The notes: generated by a model not told the origin, from the letters alone. Counted from the first letter of the stretch, positions 1-8,595 are shown. The stretch: DNA of 19,214 nt from an uncultured Prevotellaceae bacterium (GCA_946055125.1 CAMGFF010000012.1:1-19214); one strand, 5' to 3'. Numbers and translations: made by a program.

Positions 1-117
1 TGACAGATTCTATGCTGTCCGGACTCTTAGTTCATTATTAGTATTTCCGAGGGAATGAGTAAACGAGATTGGTAAAAGGAAAAGAATAATGAACATCAAT
101 ACATCTATTTTTATTTC

Positions 118-1512
118 ATGAACAAATTTAAGGCGTATTCCGCTTTGGCTATTGCTTTGATAGCCGAAGGGGCTTTTTATGTGCCTATATGCGCACAAGA
201 GAGGGCTGTGCAGACTATGACTCTCACTACACTCTACGACCTTGCCGACCGGCAGAGCCGGAAGGTGCGGGTGAGTGAGGTAGCTCTGCGGGCAGCCGAT
301 GAAGGGGTGGCGGCTGCCAAATCGGCGCTGCTGCCGAGTGTGGACTTGAACCTCCAACTTAGTTACACGGGCAATGCTTTCATGCTGTCGCGTGGTTTCT
401 CGGGCAATGGGACTACCGACTACATTGTGCCCGGTGTGGGATCCGTGCCTGTGCCCAATGGCAAGCAGGACACGCCACACTGGGGAAACAGCTTCACGGC
501 TCAGGTGTCGCAGGTGGTGTATGCCGGTGGGGCTATCCGCTCGGGTATCAGGATGGCCGAGCTGGGCAAGGAGATGGCCGAGCTCGATGTGGAGAAGAAC
601 CGCCAGGAGATTCGCTTCTTGCTCACGGGGTATTACCTCGACCTCTGCAAGCTGGATAATCAAATTGAGGTAGTAAGCCGTAACATCGCTCTCACGCAAA
701 AGGAGATTGAGCTAATGAAAGCACGGCGGGAGGCCGGCACGGTTCTGCTTAACGACATCACACGCTATGAGCTGCAGCTTAAGAGCCTGGAGCTCACTCT
801 GGCTAAGCTCAACGATGCTTTCTCCATCATCAATCACCAGCTGGTCACTACTCTTCATCTGCCTGAGCACACGGTTATCGCCCCCGACGTGAATGAGCTC
901 GACACCGAAATTAATGCGCTCTCGGCTATTGCGGCCCAAGAAACGTGGCAGCAGACGGCCGCCGACAACAACCTTGGCATTCGCAGTGCATCGGTGGCCA
1001 CACGGCTGGCCGAGCAGAAAGTGAGGCAGGCAAGGGCGGCCTCATTGCCCTCGATTGCCGTTGTGGCCGAGAATCGGCTCTATGGGCCTTACACTAACGA
1101 CCTCATCCCCAAGGACTGCAATGTGAACGTGTGGTTTGTGGGTGTAGGCGTGAAATTCAGTCTTGGCAGTCTGTGGAAGAATAATCACAACATACGCAAG
1201 GCCCGCATCGAGCAGCGGCAGTCGCAGGAGGCTCTCGCCCTGGTGAATGAGGAGGTGGAGAATGGCGTACAGGCAAGCTACACCAACATGCTCACGGCCT
1301 ACACCGAGGTGACGACTCAGCAGAAGCAGGTGGAGCTGGCCAATGAGAACTACTCGGTGGTGCAAAACCGCTATCACAACGACCTTGCCCTCCTCACGGA
1401 TATGGTCGATGCCTCCAACATGAAACTCTCGGCCGAAATGGCGCTGGTCAATGCCCGTATAGGATTGCTTTATAATTTCTGTAAACTTAAATATGTAACA
1501 AATACTTTATAA
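118..1512 (+). CDS. TolC-family outer membrane efflux protein
   Basis: Outer-membrane channel component of a tripartite exporter, expected to trimerise and dock with the adaptor encoded just downstream. The 464-residue product starts with a Sec signal peptide (hydrophobic residues about 8-22, likely cleavage after ICA at residue 26, no convincing lipobox). The rest shows the two alternating long-helix/beta segments typical of outer membrane efflux proteins: heptad-like helices near residues 45-75, 150-235 and 275-315, and a second helical block near 360-450. Length is normal for TolC/OprM-like proteins. The ATG at 118 is chosen because it places the signal peptide at the N-terminus; no strong Shine-Dalgarno is visible, as is usual in Bacteroidota. 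It ends 8 bases before the adaptor gene, so the two are surely co-transcribed. Substrate cannot be read from sequence. Confidence 0.92.
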   Translation: MNKFKAYSALAIALIAEGAFYVPICAQERAVQTMTLTTLYDLADRQSRKVRVSEVALRAADEGVAAAKSALLPSVDLNLQLSYTGNAFMLSRGFSGNGTTDYIVPGVGSVPVPNGKQDTPHWGNSFTAQVSQVVYAGGAIRSGIRMAELGKEMAELDVEKNRQEIRFLLTGYYLDLCKLDNQIEVVSRNIALTQKEIELMKARREAGTVLLNDITRYELQLKSLELTLAKLNDAFSIINHQLVTTLHLPEHTVIAPDVNELDTEINALSAIAAQETWQQTAADNNLGIRSASVATRLAEQKVRQARAASLPSIAVVAENRLYGPYTNDLIPKDCNVNVWFVGVGVKFSLGSLWKNNHNIRKARIEQRQSQEALALVNEEVENGVQASYTNMLTAYTEVTTQQKQVELANENYSVVQNRYHNDLALLTDMVDASNMKLSAEMALVNARIGLLYNFCKLKYVTNTL

Positions 1513-1520
1513 CTACTACA

Positions 1521-2549
1521 ATGGAAAAGAACAAGTTCTACGTCTATCTCTATAATTCATTCATCGTGCTTTGCCTTCTGGGCGGAGCGGCTTATGTAAT
1601 CAGCCAGTTTATGCACTTTGGCAGTGGGGAGTTTACCGACAATGCCCGTGTGAGGCAGAATGTGGTGCCGCAGAGCTGCCGCGTGCAGGGCTTTATCCGT
1701 GAGGTGCGCTTCAGCGATTTCCAGCAGGTGAAGAAGGGCGACACGCTCGTGGTGATTGAGGATGCCGAGTTCCGCCTGAGGCTGGCTCAGGCCGAGGCCG
1801 ACCTGCTCCGCGCCGAGCAGGGTTCCAAGGGCACTGCAAGCAGCATCGTCACCACCAAGACGAGCATCACCGTCACCGAGGCCGGTATCGAGTCGGCACG
1901 AGCGCAGATGGAGAATGCCTTGCGCGAGGACAGCCGCTTCAAGGCCCTCCTCAGCCAGGATGCCGTCACCCCGCAACAATACGACAAGGTTCACACGGCT
2001 TATCTAAGCGCAAAAGCGGCCTACGACCAGGCTGTCCGCTCCCGCCAGATGCAGAATGCCGTTGTGGCCGAGCAGGGCCATCATCTTTCGGTATCGGAGC
2101 AGGGAATCGAGCTTGCACGCCGTGCCGTCGACCTTGCACGCCTCAACCTTTCTTATTGCTACATCATCGCCTCTTGCGATGGAACCGTGGGCACGAAGGA
2201 TATTCATGTGGGGCAGCTCGTAAATCCCGGGCAGACGCTGGTGAGCATCGTAGATAAGAATGAGCGCTGGGTTGAGGCCAACTACAAGGAAAGCCAGCTG
2301 CCTCACATCAAGGTGGGCAATAAGGTGGAGATAACCGCCGATGCCGTTCCCGGTGTGGTATTCTCGGGTAGTGTGGAACGCATTTCGGACGCCACCGGCA
2401 GTGCCTTCTCGCTTATCCCTATCGACAATGCCACCGGCAATTTCGTGAAAGTGGAGCAGCGTGTCACCGTGCGCATAAAGCTCGATGAGGGCAGCGATGT
2501 CGATAAGCTCAAGGGTGGTTACAATGTGGAATGTGTGGTTAAGGAATAG
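1521..2549 (+). CDS. HlyD/EmrA-type membrane fusion protein (efflux adaptor)
   Basis: Periplasmic adaptor linking an inner-membrane pump to the TolC-like channel. The 342-residue protein has one N-terminal membrane anchor (about residues 8-30), a biotinyl-lipoyl-like half-domain (about 38-85, including the stretch VKKGDTLVVIED), a long helical hairpin (about 85-210), the second lipoyl half (about 215-250, with DGTVGTKDIHVGQLVNPGQ) and a beta-barrel region. The segment GSAFSLIPIDNATGNFVKV near 295-313 strongly resembles the EmrA/VceA group, whose partner is a 14-helix MFS pump, which matches the next gene. Middle gene of the operon, 8 bases after the channel gene and 6 bases before the pump gene. 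Family call is firm; transported compound unknown. Confidence 0.93.
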   Translation: MEKNKFYVYLYNSFIVLCLLGGAAYVISQFMHFGSGEFTDNARVRQNVVPQSCRVQGFIREVRFSDFQQVKKGDTLVVIEDAEFRLRLAQAEADLLRAEQGSKGTASSIVTTKTSITVTEAGIESARAQMENALREDSRFKALLSQDAVTPQQYDKVHTAYLSAKAAYDQAVRSRQMQNAVVAEQGHHLSVSEQGIELARRAVDLARLNLSYCYIIASCDGTVGTKDIHVGQLVNPGQTLVSIVDKNERWVEANYKESQLPHIKVGNKVEITADAVPGVVFSGSVERISDATGSAFSLIPIDNATGNFVKVEQRVTVRIKLDEGSDVDKLKGGYNVECVVKE

Positions 2550-2555
2550 CGGGCA

Positions 2556-4181
2556 ATGGGACAACTGACCGAGTTTTTTATGAAGCGGCCCGGCGGGCCG
2601 CCTCCTCACATGGACTTCGCCATGCCTATGATGAAAGAGTGGGTGCCTCGGCGCCTGCAGCCGTGGATGTATGTGCTCACAGCCTTGTGCTTTCAGTTTA
2701 GCGGTGGATTTTACCTCGGTGCGCTCGATGGCATACGCGGCGCCACCAACTTCATGATTGAGGACCTCCTGTTCCTGCTCTATGCCACGCTTGCTGGCAT
2801 GGCCGTGTATTTCCCCATGCTATTCCGCATGAAGTTCCGTTTCACCAATCAGCAGCTGCTGTGCGGCTCGGCCATTATTCTTGGCGTGTGCAATGCTGCG
2901 ACGATGTATTGCCAGTCGATGCCGGTACTTGCGGTGGTGTGTTTCATTGCCGGTATGGCCAAGATTCAAGGCACATTTGAGTGCATGAGCAACATTCAGC
3001 TGTGGATTACTCCACGCCGCGATTTCGCCGTCTTCTTCCCCGTGCTGCACATTATCCTGCTCTCGGCTATCGAAGGCAGTGGGTGGCTCGCGGCATGGTT
3101 TGGGCATCATTTCACCTGGCAGATGATGCACGTGTTCACGATAGGCACAATGTCGTTTGTGCTGCTTACACAGCTCATCTTCTGCCGCCCGTTCTGCCCC
3201 ATGCCTCAGCGGCTGTCGCTCAATGGTATCGACTTCCAGGGGGCGTTGCTCATTTGTGGGCTTATGCTGGTGCTGTCCTACATAGTGGTGTATGGCGACT
3301 ACTTCATGTGGCTCGACACTCTGCACATTCGCGTTCTCGTGGGAGTGGCTCTCGTGCTTCTCGGCATCGTGCTCTACCGCCTGCACTACTACCGCTACCC
3401 CTATGTGGAGCTAAGCCTTTTCACTCGCCGCAACGTGGCATTCATTCTCATTGTCACTTTCTTTGCCGAACTTGCTTTCGGCGCCGAGCACACAATGGAG
3501 GAGATTCTCTACAGTGAGGTGATAGGGCTGGAGGAGCTCACCAAGGAGTCGCAGTATATGTGGGCTCTCCCCGGCATGTATGCCGGCATACTGCTCGACC
3601 TCTACTGGCTGAAGGTGAGGAAATGGAAGATATGGAAGCTCTTCGGAATCGCTTTTATCAGCATTGCGCTCTATGGCATGCTCATGTATTTCACGCTCGA
3701 TGCGAGCGTGAATATCGAGCAGTACAGGCTTGCTATTTTCCTGCGTGGCTTTGCCTATGCAATCCTCGCCCCGGCGCTGATGTGGGCCTTGCAGGAGTCG
3801 GAGCACAGCCTTGAGCATTTCTTCATGGGCTTGTTTGTCTTCAATATCCTGCACATGTATCTGGCCGGGGCTGCCGGCTATGGCATTTATGGCACCTTAT
3901 TCTCGCATTTCCTCAATGAGAACATGGTGACCTACGGACAGCATCTCTCCCTCACGCACTTGGATATGGCGCACTTTAATTTGGGCGACTACATAGGGCA
4001 CGACTTCCTGCACTCCATGATGATGGTGACCATAAAACAGGTCTACGGCTACGTCATCTGGTTTGCCCTTGCTCTTGCCTCTGTATTCCTGCTGTGTGAT
4101 ATTCCGGCCGTGCGTACGAATATCCGCAAGGTGCCTCGCTGGTCGGTGTATGCCATCGAGTATCTTGCGGGCAGGAAGTAG
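2556..4181 (+). CDS. 14-TM MFS (DHA2/EmrB-like) efflux pump
   Basis: Inner-membrane proton-coupled pump partner of the preceding adaptor and channel. The 541-residue protein has a cytoplasmic N-terminal leader of about 35 residues rich in Met and Pro, then about 14 hydrophobic segments (first at about 36-57, last at about 500-518), as in the DHA2 drug:proton antiporters. It is divergent: the usual loop 2-3 motif A (GxLaDrxGrr) is not recognisable, and histidines and acidic residues are common between the late helices (around HLSLTHLDMAHFNLGDYIGHD). Some database entries for Bacteroides relatives carry the misleading name beta-carotene monooxygenase; nothing here supports that activity. An AAGGA-like ribosome binding site sits at 2541-2546, inside the end of the adaptor gene, 9 bases before the ATG. 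Last gene of the operon. Confidence 0.85.
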   Translation: MGQLTEFFMKRPGGPPPHMDFAMPMMKEWVPRRLQPWMYVLTALCFQFSGGFYLGALDGIRGATNFMIEDLLFLLYATLAGMAVYFPMLFRMKFRFTNQQLLCGSAIILGVCNAATMYCQSMPVLAVVCFIAGMAKIQGTFECMSNIQLWITPRRDFAVFFPVLHIILLSAIEGSGWLAAWFGHHFTWQMMHVFTIGTMSFVLLTQLIFCRPFCPMPQRLSLNGIDFQGALLICGLMLVLSYIVVYGDYFMWLDTLHIRVLVGVALVLLGIVLYRLHYYRYPYVELSLFTRRNVAFILIVTFFAELAFGAEHTMEEILYSEVIGLEELTKESQYMWALPGMYAGILLDLYWLKVRKWKIWKLFGIAFISIALYGMLMYFTLDASVNIEQYRLAIFLRGFAYAILAPALMWALQESEHSLEHFFMGLFVFNILHMYLAGAAGYGIYGTLFSHFLNENMVTYGQHLSLTHLDMAHFNLGDYIGHDFLHSMMMVTIKQVYGYVIWFALALASVFLLCDIPAVRTNIRKVPRWSVYAIEYLAGRK

Positions 4182-4229
4182 GCTCTCCATGCTCCACAGG
4201 TATTTTTTTCTTGCACTTGTAATAGGAAG

Positions 4230-4290
4230 GGACATCAACGATGCGAGTGATTTCACGATTGAATCGCCATCATCGCTGATGTCCTTTTTC
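4230..4290 (+). terminator. Rho-independent-type terminator of efflux operon
   Basis: Left arm 4230-4243 (GGACATCAACGATG) pairs with right arm 4271-4284 with one A-C mismatch. It is followed by TTTTTC at 4285-4290. The 27-base loop is long, but can fold a smaller inner hairpin. It lies 48 bases after the pump stop codon and upstream of the purT promoter. Confidence 0.6.
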
Positions 4291-4353
4291 TCGTCCACTG
4301 TCGTCCTCCCTCTTTGTGCATTGCTGAAAGGGACACGGCGGGCGGGCGATTTA

Positions 4354-4385
4354 TTTGGCGGTGACGTGGATTTTCCTTACCTTTG
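4354..4385 (+). promoter_or_regulatory. Bacteroidota-type promoter for purT
   Basis: TTTG at 4354-4357 (-33 element) and TACCTTTG at 4378-4385 (-7 element, consensus TAnnTTTG) are separated by exactly 20 bases, the optimum for the Bacteroidota primary sigma factor. Predicted transcription start is near 4392, giving a leader of about 35 bases before the ATG at 4428. No riboswitch could fit in this leader. Confidence 0.75.
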
Positions 4386-4427
4386 TGGAACAATTAACAA
4401 AATCTTCAAACGAAACGATTGAATACT

Positions 4428-5621
4428 ATGACAAAGATTGGTTCTGTAGCTACCCGCGTGGGTAGGAAAGCATTGCTGCTTGGAAGTGGTGAACTTGGCA
4501 AGGAGGTTGCCATTGAGCTGATGCGCCTCGGCGTGGAGGTGGTGGCGTGCGACAAGTATGCCGGCGCTCCCGCCATGCAGGTGGCTCACCGCTGCCATGT
4601 GCTTAACATGCTCGATGGCGCGAAGCTGCGCGAGATTATCGAGCTTGAGCGCCCCGACCACATCATTCCCGAGGTGGAGGCCATTGCCACTCCCACCCTC
4701 GTGGAGCTTGAGAAGGAGGGCTACCACGTCACTCCCACAGCCACTGCAGCTCTGCTCACTATGAACCGCGAGGGAATTCGCCGCCTTGCCGCCGAGGAGC
4801 TGGGCATCACCACCTCGCCCTATGTGTTTGCCTCGACCGAGGAGGAGTTTCGCGAGGCTGTGGCCAAGGTGGGCGTGCCTTGCGTGGTGAAGCCTATCAT
4901 GAGCTCGTCGGGACACGGGCAGAGCGTGGTGCGCTCCCTGGCCGACGTGGACCGCTCGTGGCACATCGCCCAGGAAGGTGGACGCGCCGGCGCCGGCCGC
5001 GTGATTGTGGAGGGATTCGTGAATTTCGACTACGAGATCACGCTCCTCACCGTGCGCAGCGTGAGCGGAACGGAGTTCTGCGAGCCAATTGGTCACATAC
5101 AGGTGGATGGCGACTACCGATACTCGTGGCAGCCGCAGGCCATGTCGGCCGCCGCACGCGCTAAGGCTCAGGAGATTGCACGGAAGGTGACCGACGCCCT
5201 GGGTGGCTATGGAATCTTCGGCGTGGAGATGTTCATCAAGGGCGATGATGTGATATTCAGCGAAGTGTCGCCGCGCCCTCACGACACCGGCATGGTGACG
5301 ATGATCTCGCAGGATATGAGCGAGTTTGCCCTACATGCTCGCGCCCTGCTCGGACTCCCGGTGCCGGCTATTCGCTTCTACGGCCCCTCGGCATCGCGTG
5401 CCGTGGTGGTGGAGGGCGACACCAACCGCATCGTGATGGACAACCTCGAGGCTGTGCTCGCCGAGCCGGGCACACAGATGCGCATCTTCGGCAAGCCCGA
5501 GATTGTGGGACACCGCCGCATGGCCGTTATCCTTGCCACCGACGAGAGCGTGGAAGCCGCACGTGCCAAGGCCGAGCGTGCCTACGAGGCCTTGCGTGTC
5601 GATGTCCTTCCCCGCGAGTAG
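4428..5621 (+). CDS. purT: Formate-dependent phosphoribosylglycinamide formyltransferase 2
   Basis: Cytosolic ATP-grasp enzyme of purine synthesis that makes formyl-GAR from GAR, formate and ATP, releasing ADP and phosphate; it replaces the folate-dependent PurN step. The 397-residue product matches the usual length (about 390). Visible features are the N-terminal nucleotide-fold motif GSGELGKE at 19-26, the PurT-typical AGAPAMQVAHR shortly after, HIIPEVEAIATPTL near 75-90, the ATP-grasp segment PCVVKPIMSSSGHGQS near 150-165 and the metal/ATP-binding EVSPRPHDTG at 279-288. The frame can be extended to a TTG at 4419, but the ATG at 4428 is preferred because it fits family N-termini. Transcribed alone, from its own promoter to the hairpin at 5653. 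Confidence 0.96.
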   Translation: MTKIGSVATRVGRKALLLGSGELGKEVAIELMRLGVEVVACDKYAGAPAMQVAHRCHVLNMLDGAKLREIIELERPDHIIPEVEAIATPTLVELEKEGYHVTPTATAALLTMNREGIRRLAAEELGITTSPYVFASTEEEFREAVAKVGVPCVVKPIMSSSGHGQSVVRSLADVDRSWHIAQEGGRAGAGRVIVEGFVNFDYEITLLTVRSVSGTEFCEPIGHIQVDGDYRYSWQPQAMSAAARAKAQEIARKVTDALGGYGIFGVEMFIKGDDVIFSEVSPRPHDTGMVTMISQDMSEFALHARALLGLPVPAIRFYGPSASRAVVVEGDTNRIVMDNLEAVLAEPGTQMRIFGKPEIVGHRRMAVILATDESVEAARAKAERAYEALRVDVLPRE

Positions 5622-5652
5622 CTCCCCGCCTCGCGCTATTAGATAAAAAAAC

Positions 5653-5694
5653 AAGGAGGCTGCGCCACATGGGAAAACCGGGCGCAGCCTCCTT
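5653..5694. terminator. Bidirectional terminator between purT and DUF4831 gene
   Basis: A perfect 14-bp stem: 5653-5666 (AAGGAGGCTGCGCC) pairs with 5681-5694, with a 14-base loop. Reading leftward, the stem is followed by a run of seven Ts (A-run with one C interruption at 5645-5653 on the plus strand), a strong terminator for the minus-strand genes. Reading rightward only a short TT-TATT follows, so termination of purT is weaker but plausible. It sits exactly between two convergent stop codons (5621 and 5713). Confidence 0.85.
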
Positions 5695-5712
5695 TATTGA
5701 TATGTGCCGCCG

Positions 5713-6801
5713 CTATTGCGCCACCTCCTTCACTCCAAGCTCTTTTATCGAGCCGCAATCGGGGTGGAATTTCACATAGGCGGGAGCTTTCTTGTCGGTG
5801 AACATTCCCGGGTCGAGACCAAAGTCGATGCCAAATTGCGCCACATCAATCTCGCGCTTGCACAATTGCTTTCCCTCATAGCTCAGCGTCACCACCGCAC
5901 GGCCGGGTATCTTGTACATCACCGCGCCCTTGGGCAACTTCTTCTCCTCGCCTTTCTCGTCGCGGGGCAAGTGCCCGCGCTCAGTCACTGTGAGGGTGAG
6001 CACCACGGGCGCTCCGCTCAGGTCCTGCTTGTCGACCACCCCCTTCACGTCGCTGAGGCGGAAAATCACTTCTTTCCTCGTCTCTCCCACCGGCACATAG
6101 TCGATCTCGGTTACTGTGGTCGACGTGGTGCGCGTGCCGCAGAAGAGCGCCATGAGGTCGTCCTCCTGCTCCTGCAGGTGCTCAAGGGCAAGGCGCATCG
6201 CCTCGCCGTCGGGCGGCATCTGGTCGGCCTCGCCGGTGGCATAGTTGGTGCGGCTCTCGCGTATCCTGTAAATCATGCGGGCGGCTATCTCTGCCCGCTT
6301 CGACACACTCTGGCCCGCAAGAAGCTCTCCCGGAAGCGAGCTCGCATAGCGGTTGTCGTCGAGGCGGCCCGGCTTGGCCGTAACGGCCGACTTATGAGGC
6401 AGCGGGGCCACCACATTCTCCTCATTGATTGCCAAGGGCAGACCCTCCTCGGTGAGTATGATGAATGGCGCGCTGCCGGCCTTAAACTGCATCAGGTAGC
6501 GGTTGTCGGGGTCGGGCACGCCATAGGTGTCCATATCCACGCTTTTTATCGTCCACGCCTCCGAGTCGGCGGTTATCACATTATCCACGCCAAGGTATTT
6601 CTTTGCATAATTAAAGAAAGGACCGGCCTTAAGCACAGTGTGCTCAGTTTCCACCGTAATCCTCACATGGGTCACCGGCAGCGAATAAATCAGTCCATAC
6701 TCATTATGCTTTGCCGCAGTGAGTTTCTGCGTAGCCTGTGCCATCGCCGCATTTCCACACGCGGCGACAAGCGATAGTGCCAAAATACTCCGTATCTTCA
6801 T
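5713..6801 (-). CDS. DUF4831 family exported protein
   Basis: Function unknown. The 362-residue protein has an N-terminal signal sequence (MKIRSILALSLVAACGNAAMAQ), and the mature part begins with a stretch typical of Bacteroidota DUF4831 proteins: KLTAAKHNEYGLIYSLPVTH, then a KAGPFFNYAKKYLGVDNVI segment near residues 70-90, then GLPLAINEEN. It is probably periplasmic. The start at 6801 is chosen because the open frame runs 13 codons further upstream to 6840, but those residues are not signal-like. One ambiguity: V-A-A-C at residues 12-15 could pass as a lipobox, while AMAQ at 19-22 looks like a signal peptidase I site; the latter is favoured because the hydrophobic core before the Cys is short. 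It lies 53 bases downstream of the NAD(P)H-hydrate repair gene on the same strand and is probably co-transcribed. Confidence 0.85.
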   Translation of the reverse strand: MKIRSILALSLVAACGNAAMAQATQKLTAAKHNEYGLIYSLPVTHVRITVETEHTVLKAGPFFNYAKKYLGVDNVITADSEAWTIKSVDMDTYGVPDPDNRYLMQFKAGSAPFIILTEEGLPLAINEENVVAPLPHKSAVTAKPGRLDDNRYASSLPGELLAGQSVSKRAEIAARMIYRIRESRTNYATGEADQMPPDGEAMRLALEHLQEQEDDLMALFCGTRTTSTTVTEIDYVPVGETRKEVIFRLSDVKGVVDKQDLSGAPVVLTLTVTERGHLPRDEKGEEKKLPKGAVMYKIPGRAVVTLSYEGKQLCKREIDVAQFGIDFGLDPGMFTDKKAPAYVKFHPDCGSIKELGVKEVAQ

Positions 6802-6854
6802 GTCATTCCAAATTAGCAAATTAATCCTCCCCTCCCCCAAAAAACCTCTTACCT

Positions 6855-8372
6855 CTAATTCGTGAGATTGCGAATCACCTGCCCGATGTTGTTCACAATG
6901 TCGCCGGCCACCATGCCATAGGTGCCATTAGTCACCGCTGCCATATCGCCCGCAGCACCGTGGATAAACACGCCCAGCACCGCGCTCGTGCGCGAGTCGT
7001 AGCCCTGGGCAAGCAGTGCGCCGATAATGCCCGTGAGCACGTCGCCGCTGCCCGCCGTGGCCATGCCCGGGTTGCCGTTGCTGTTGATATACACGCGCCC
7101 ATCGGTGTTCACCGTCATCGTGTAGTGCGCCTTGAGCACTATCACTATCTGGTACTTCTTCGCCATCTCTATGGCGCGGCGCAGGCGCTCCTCCTCGCTG
7201 TGGTGAGTGCCGAAAATGCGGTCGAACTCCGTGGCGTGGGGCGTGATTACGCTCTTCGCCGTGATGCAGTCGAGCAGCATCGGCCGCTTGGCTATGCAGT
7301 TGAGCGCGTCGGCGTCGAGCACACAAGGCTTGTGGTAGTTCTTCAGGAAAATCTCCAGCGCGTCCACCGTCTTGTCGTCGGTGCCAAGGCCCGGGCCCAG
7401 CGCCACGGCGTTGTAGTTGTGGCTCAGGGTGATGTCGGTGGTTATCCAGTCGTCGTGGTCGCTGCTGAATTTCGCCTCAGGCACGCTTATCTGCATTATG
7501 TCGTGGCCCGAGCACGCCCCGTGCACCGTCATCAGCCCCACGCCCGAGCGCATCGCGGCGCGTGCCGAGAGCACTGCCGCTCCCCACATGCCATAGCTGC
7601 CCGCCACAAGCAGCAGGTTGCCGAAGTTATACTTGTTGCAGTGCAGCGGACGGTTGCGAAGCACATTCTTCACCTCATAGTCCTCCACCAGGTAGAAGTT
7701 GCTGCGAGTGCTGCGCATCGCCTCCGGGCTCAGCGCGATGTCGAGCACCTTGCACTCGCCCACAAAGTCGGCATTCTCGGCAAAGAAGAACGACAGACGC
7801 TTAAACTGGAACGCGAAGGTGAGGTTGGCACGCACTATGTTGCGCCGATCGCCCAGGTTCCACTCCCCCAGCAGCCCCGACGGCGTGTCGATCGACACCA
7901 CAAAAGCCTTGGAGTCGTTGATGTATTGCACAAGCGAGGTGAAACCGCCCTTCAGCGGCTCCATAAGCCCCGACCCGAAAAGCCCGTCAATCACTATGTC
8001 GCCATAGCCCAGCGCCGGCGGGTCAAACTCGCCACCCACCACCTCGGTGTAGTCAATCCCACTCATCGCCACCAGGCGGTCGCGGTTCATGCGGCAGCAG
8101 TCGCTAAGCCGCGACGAGGGCACATTGAAGAAAAACACCTCTATGCGCGTGTAGCCCTCGGCCCACAGCAGCCGCGACACGGCAAGCGCATCGCCGCCAT
8201 TGTTGCCCGGACCGGCAAACACGATGAAGCGGCGGTCGGGCCGCCATCGCGACATTATCTCATAGGTCACCGACGTGGCGGCCCGCTCCATGAGGTCGAT
8301 TTGAGAAATCTTCTCAAGCTCCACGGTGCGTGCATCTATGGCCTTTATCTCCTTGGTTGTGAATATCTTCAT
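6855..8372 (-). CDS. nnr: Bifunctional NAD(P)H-hydrate epimerase / ADP-dependent dehydratase
   Basis: Cofactor-repair enzyme: the N-terminal YjeF_N domain epimerises R- and S-NAD(P)HX, and the C-terminal ribokinase-like domain dehydrates S-NAD(P)HX back to NAD(P)H using ADP. The 505 residues match the fused E. coli-type protein. In the epimerase half, AGPGNNGGDAL at 53-63, IDGLFGSGL at 128-136 and DTPSG at 162-166 are visible. In the dehydratase half, GSYGMWGAA near 258-266, ALGPGLGTDD at 324-333, LDADALN at 352-358, ITPHATEF at 376-383 and NPGMATAGSGDVLTG at 434-448 are visible; the Asp at 444 is the expected catalytic base. Nothing is missing. First gene of a minus-strand pair with the DUF4831 gene, and divergent from the large secreted protein gene. 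Confidence 0.96.
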   Translation of the reverse strand: MKIFTTKEIKAIDARTVELEKISQIDLMERAATSVTYEIMSRWRPDRRFIVFAGPGNNGGDALAVSRLLWAEGYTRIEVFFFNVPSSRLSDCCRMNRDRLVAMSGIDYTEVVGGEFDPPALGYGDIVIDGLFGSGLMEPLKGGFTSLVQYINDSKAFVVSIDTPSGLLGEWNLGDRRNIVRANLTFAFQFKRLSFFFAENADFVGECKVLDIALSPEAMRSTRSNFYLVEDYEVKNVLRNRPLHCNKYNFGNLLLVAGSYGMWGAAVLSARAAMRSGVGLMTVHGACSGHDIMQISVPEAKFSSDHDDWITTDITLSHNYNAVALGPGLGTDDKTVDALEIFLKNYHKPCVLDADALNCIAKRPMLLDCITAKSVITPHATEFDRIFGTHHSEEERLRRAIEMAKKYQIVIVLKAHYTMTVNTDGRVYINSNGNPGMATAGSGDVLTGIIGALLAQGYDSRTSAVLGVFIHGAAGDMAAVTNGTYGMVAGDIVNNIGQVIRNLTN

Positions 8373-8438
8373 ATCTTGCCTGTTGCTTCGTTGTAGTCAT
8401 TGCCGGCGGCTCAACTGCCTCCGTGATGAAATAATTTA

Positions 8439-8446
8439 CAAAATTA
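8439..8446 (-). promoter_or_regulatory. Possible -7 element for nnr
   Basis: On the minus strand TAATTTTG matches TAnnTTTG, about 66 bases upstream of the nnr start. No TTTG is seen at the expected -33 distance, so this is only a partial match in an AT-rich divergent spacer (8373-8655). Confidence 0.35.
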
Positions 8447-8595
8447 GCAATTTTCACCGACATTTTGCTCGCCTCAACACATTATTTAACAACTTTCCCC
8501 CCACTCGGGTCTTTCTCAACGGGTTAATTAATGCAAAAACTTCACATTTTCCAATTATTATTCTTATGCTTAGGCTAAATATTGATTGTTTTTCT

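Noticed and set aside
17..24. Palindrome GTCCGGAC near the left edge
   Set aside because: Eight bases long with no supporting context; likely by chance.
2556..4181. Naming the MFS pump as beta-carotene 15,15'-monooxygenase
   Set aside because: This label is a known database artefact for Bacteroidota relatives; the sequence shows a 14-helix transporter and no oxygenase iron-binding His pattern.
4377..5282. Minus-strand ORF of about 300 codons opposite purT
   Set aside because: It is antisense to a certain gene and has a His/Ala/Gly/Leu-rich, low-complexity composition caused by GC-rich third positions; no signal peptide or motif.
6960..8396. Plus-strand ORF of 478 codons opposite nnr
   Set aside because: It mirrors the intact repair enzyme, is full of Arg/His/Val runs, and has no recognisable domain or ribosome binding site.
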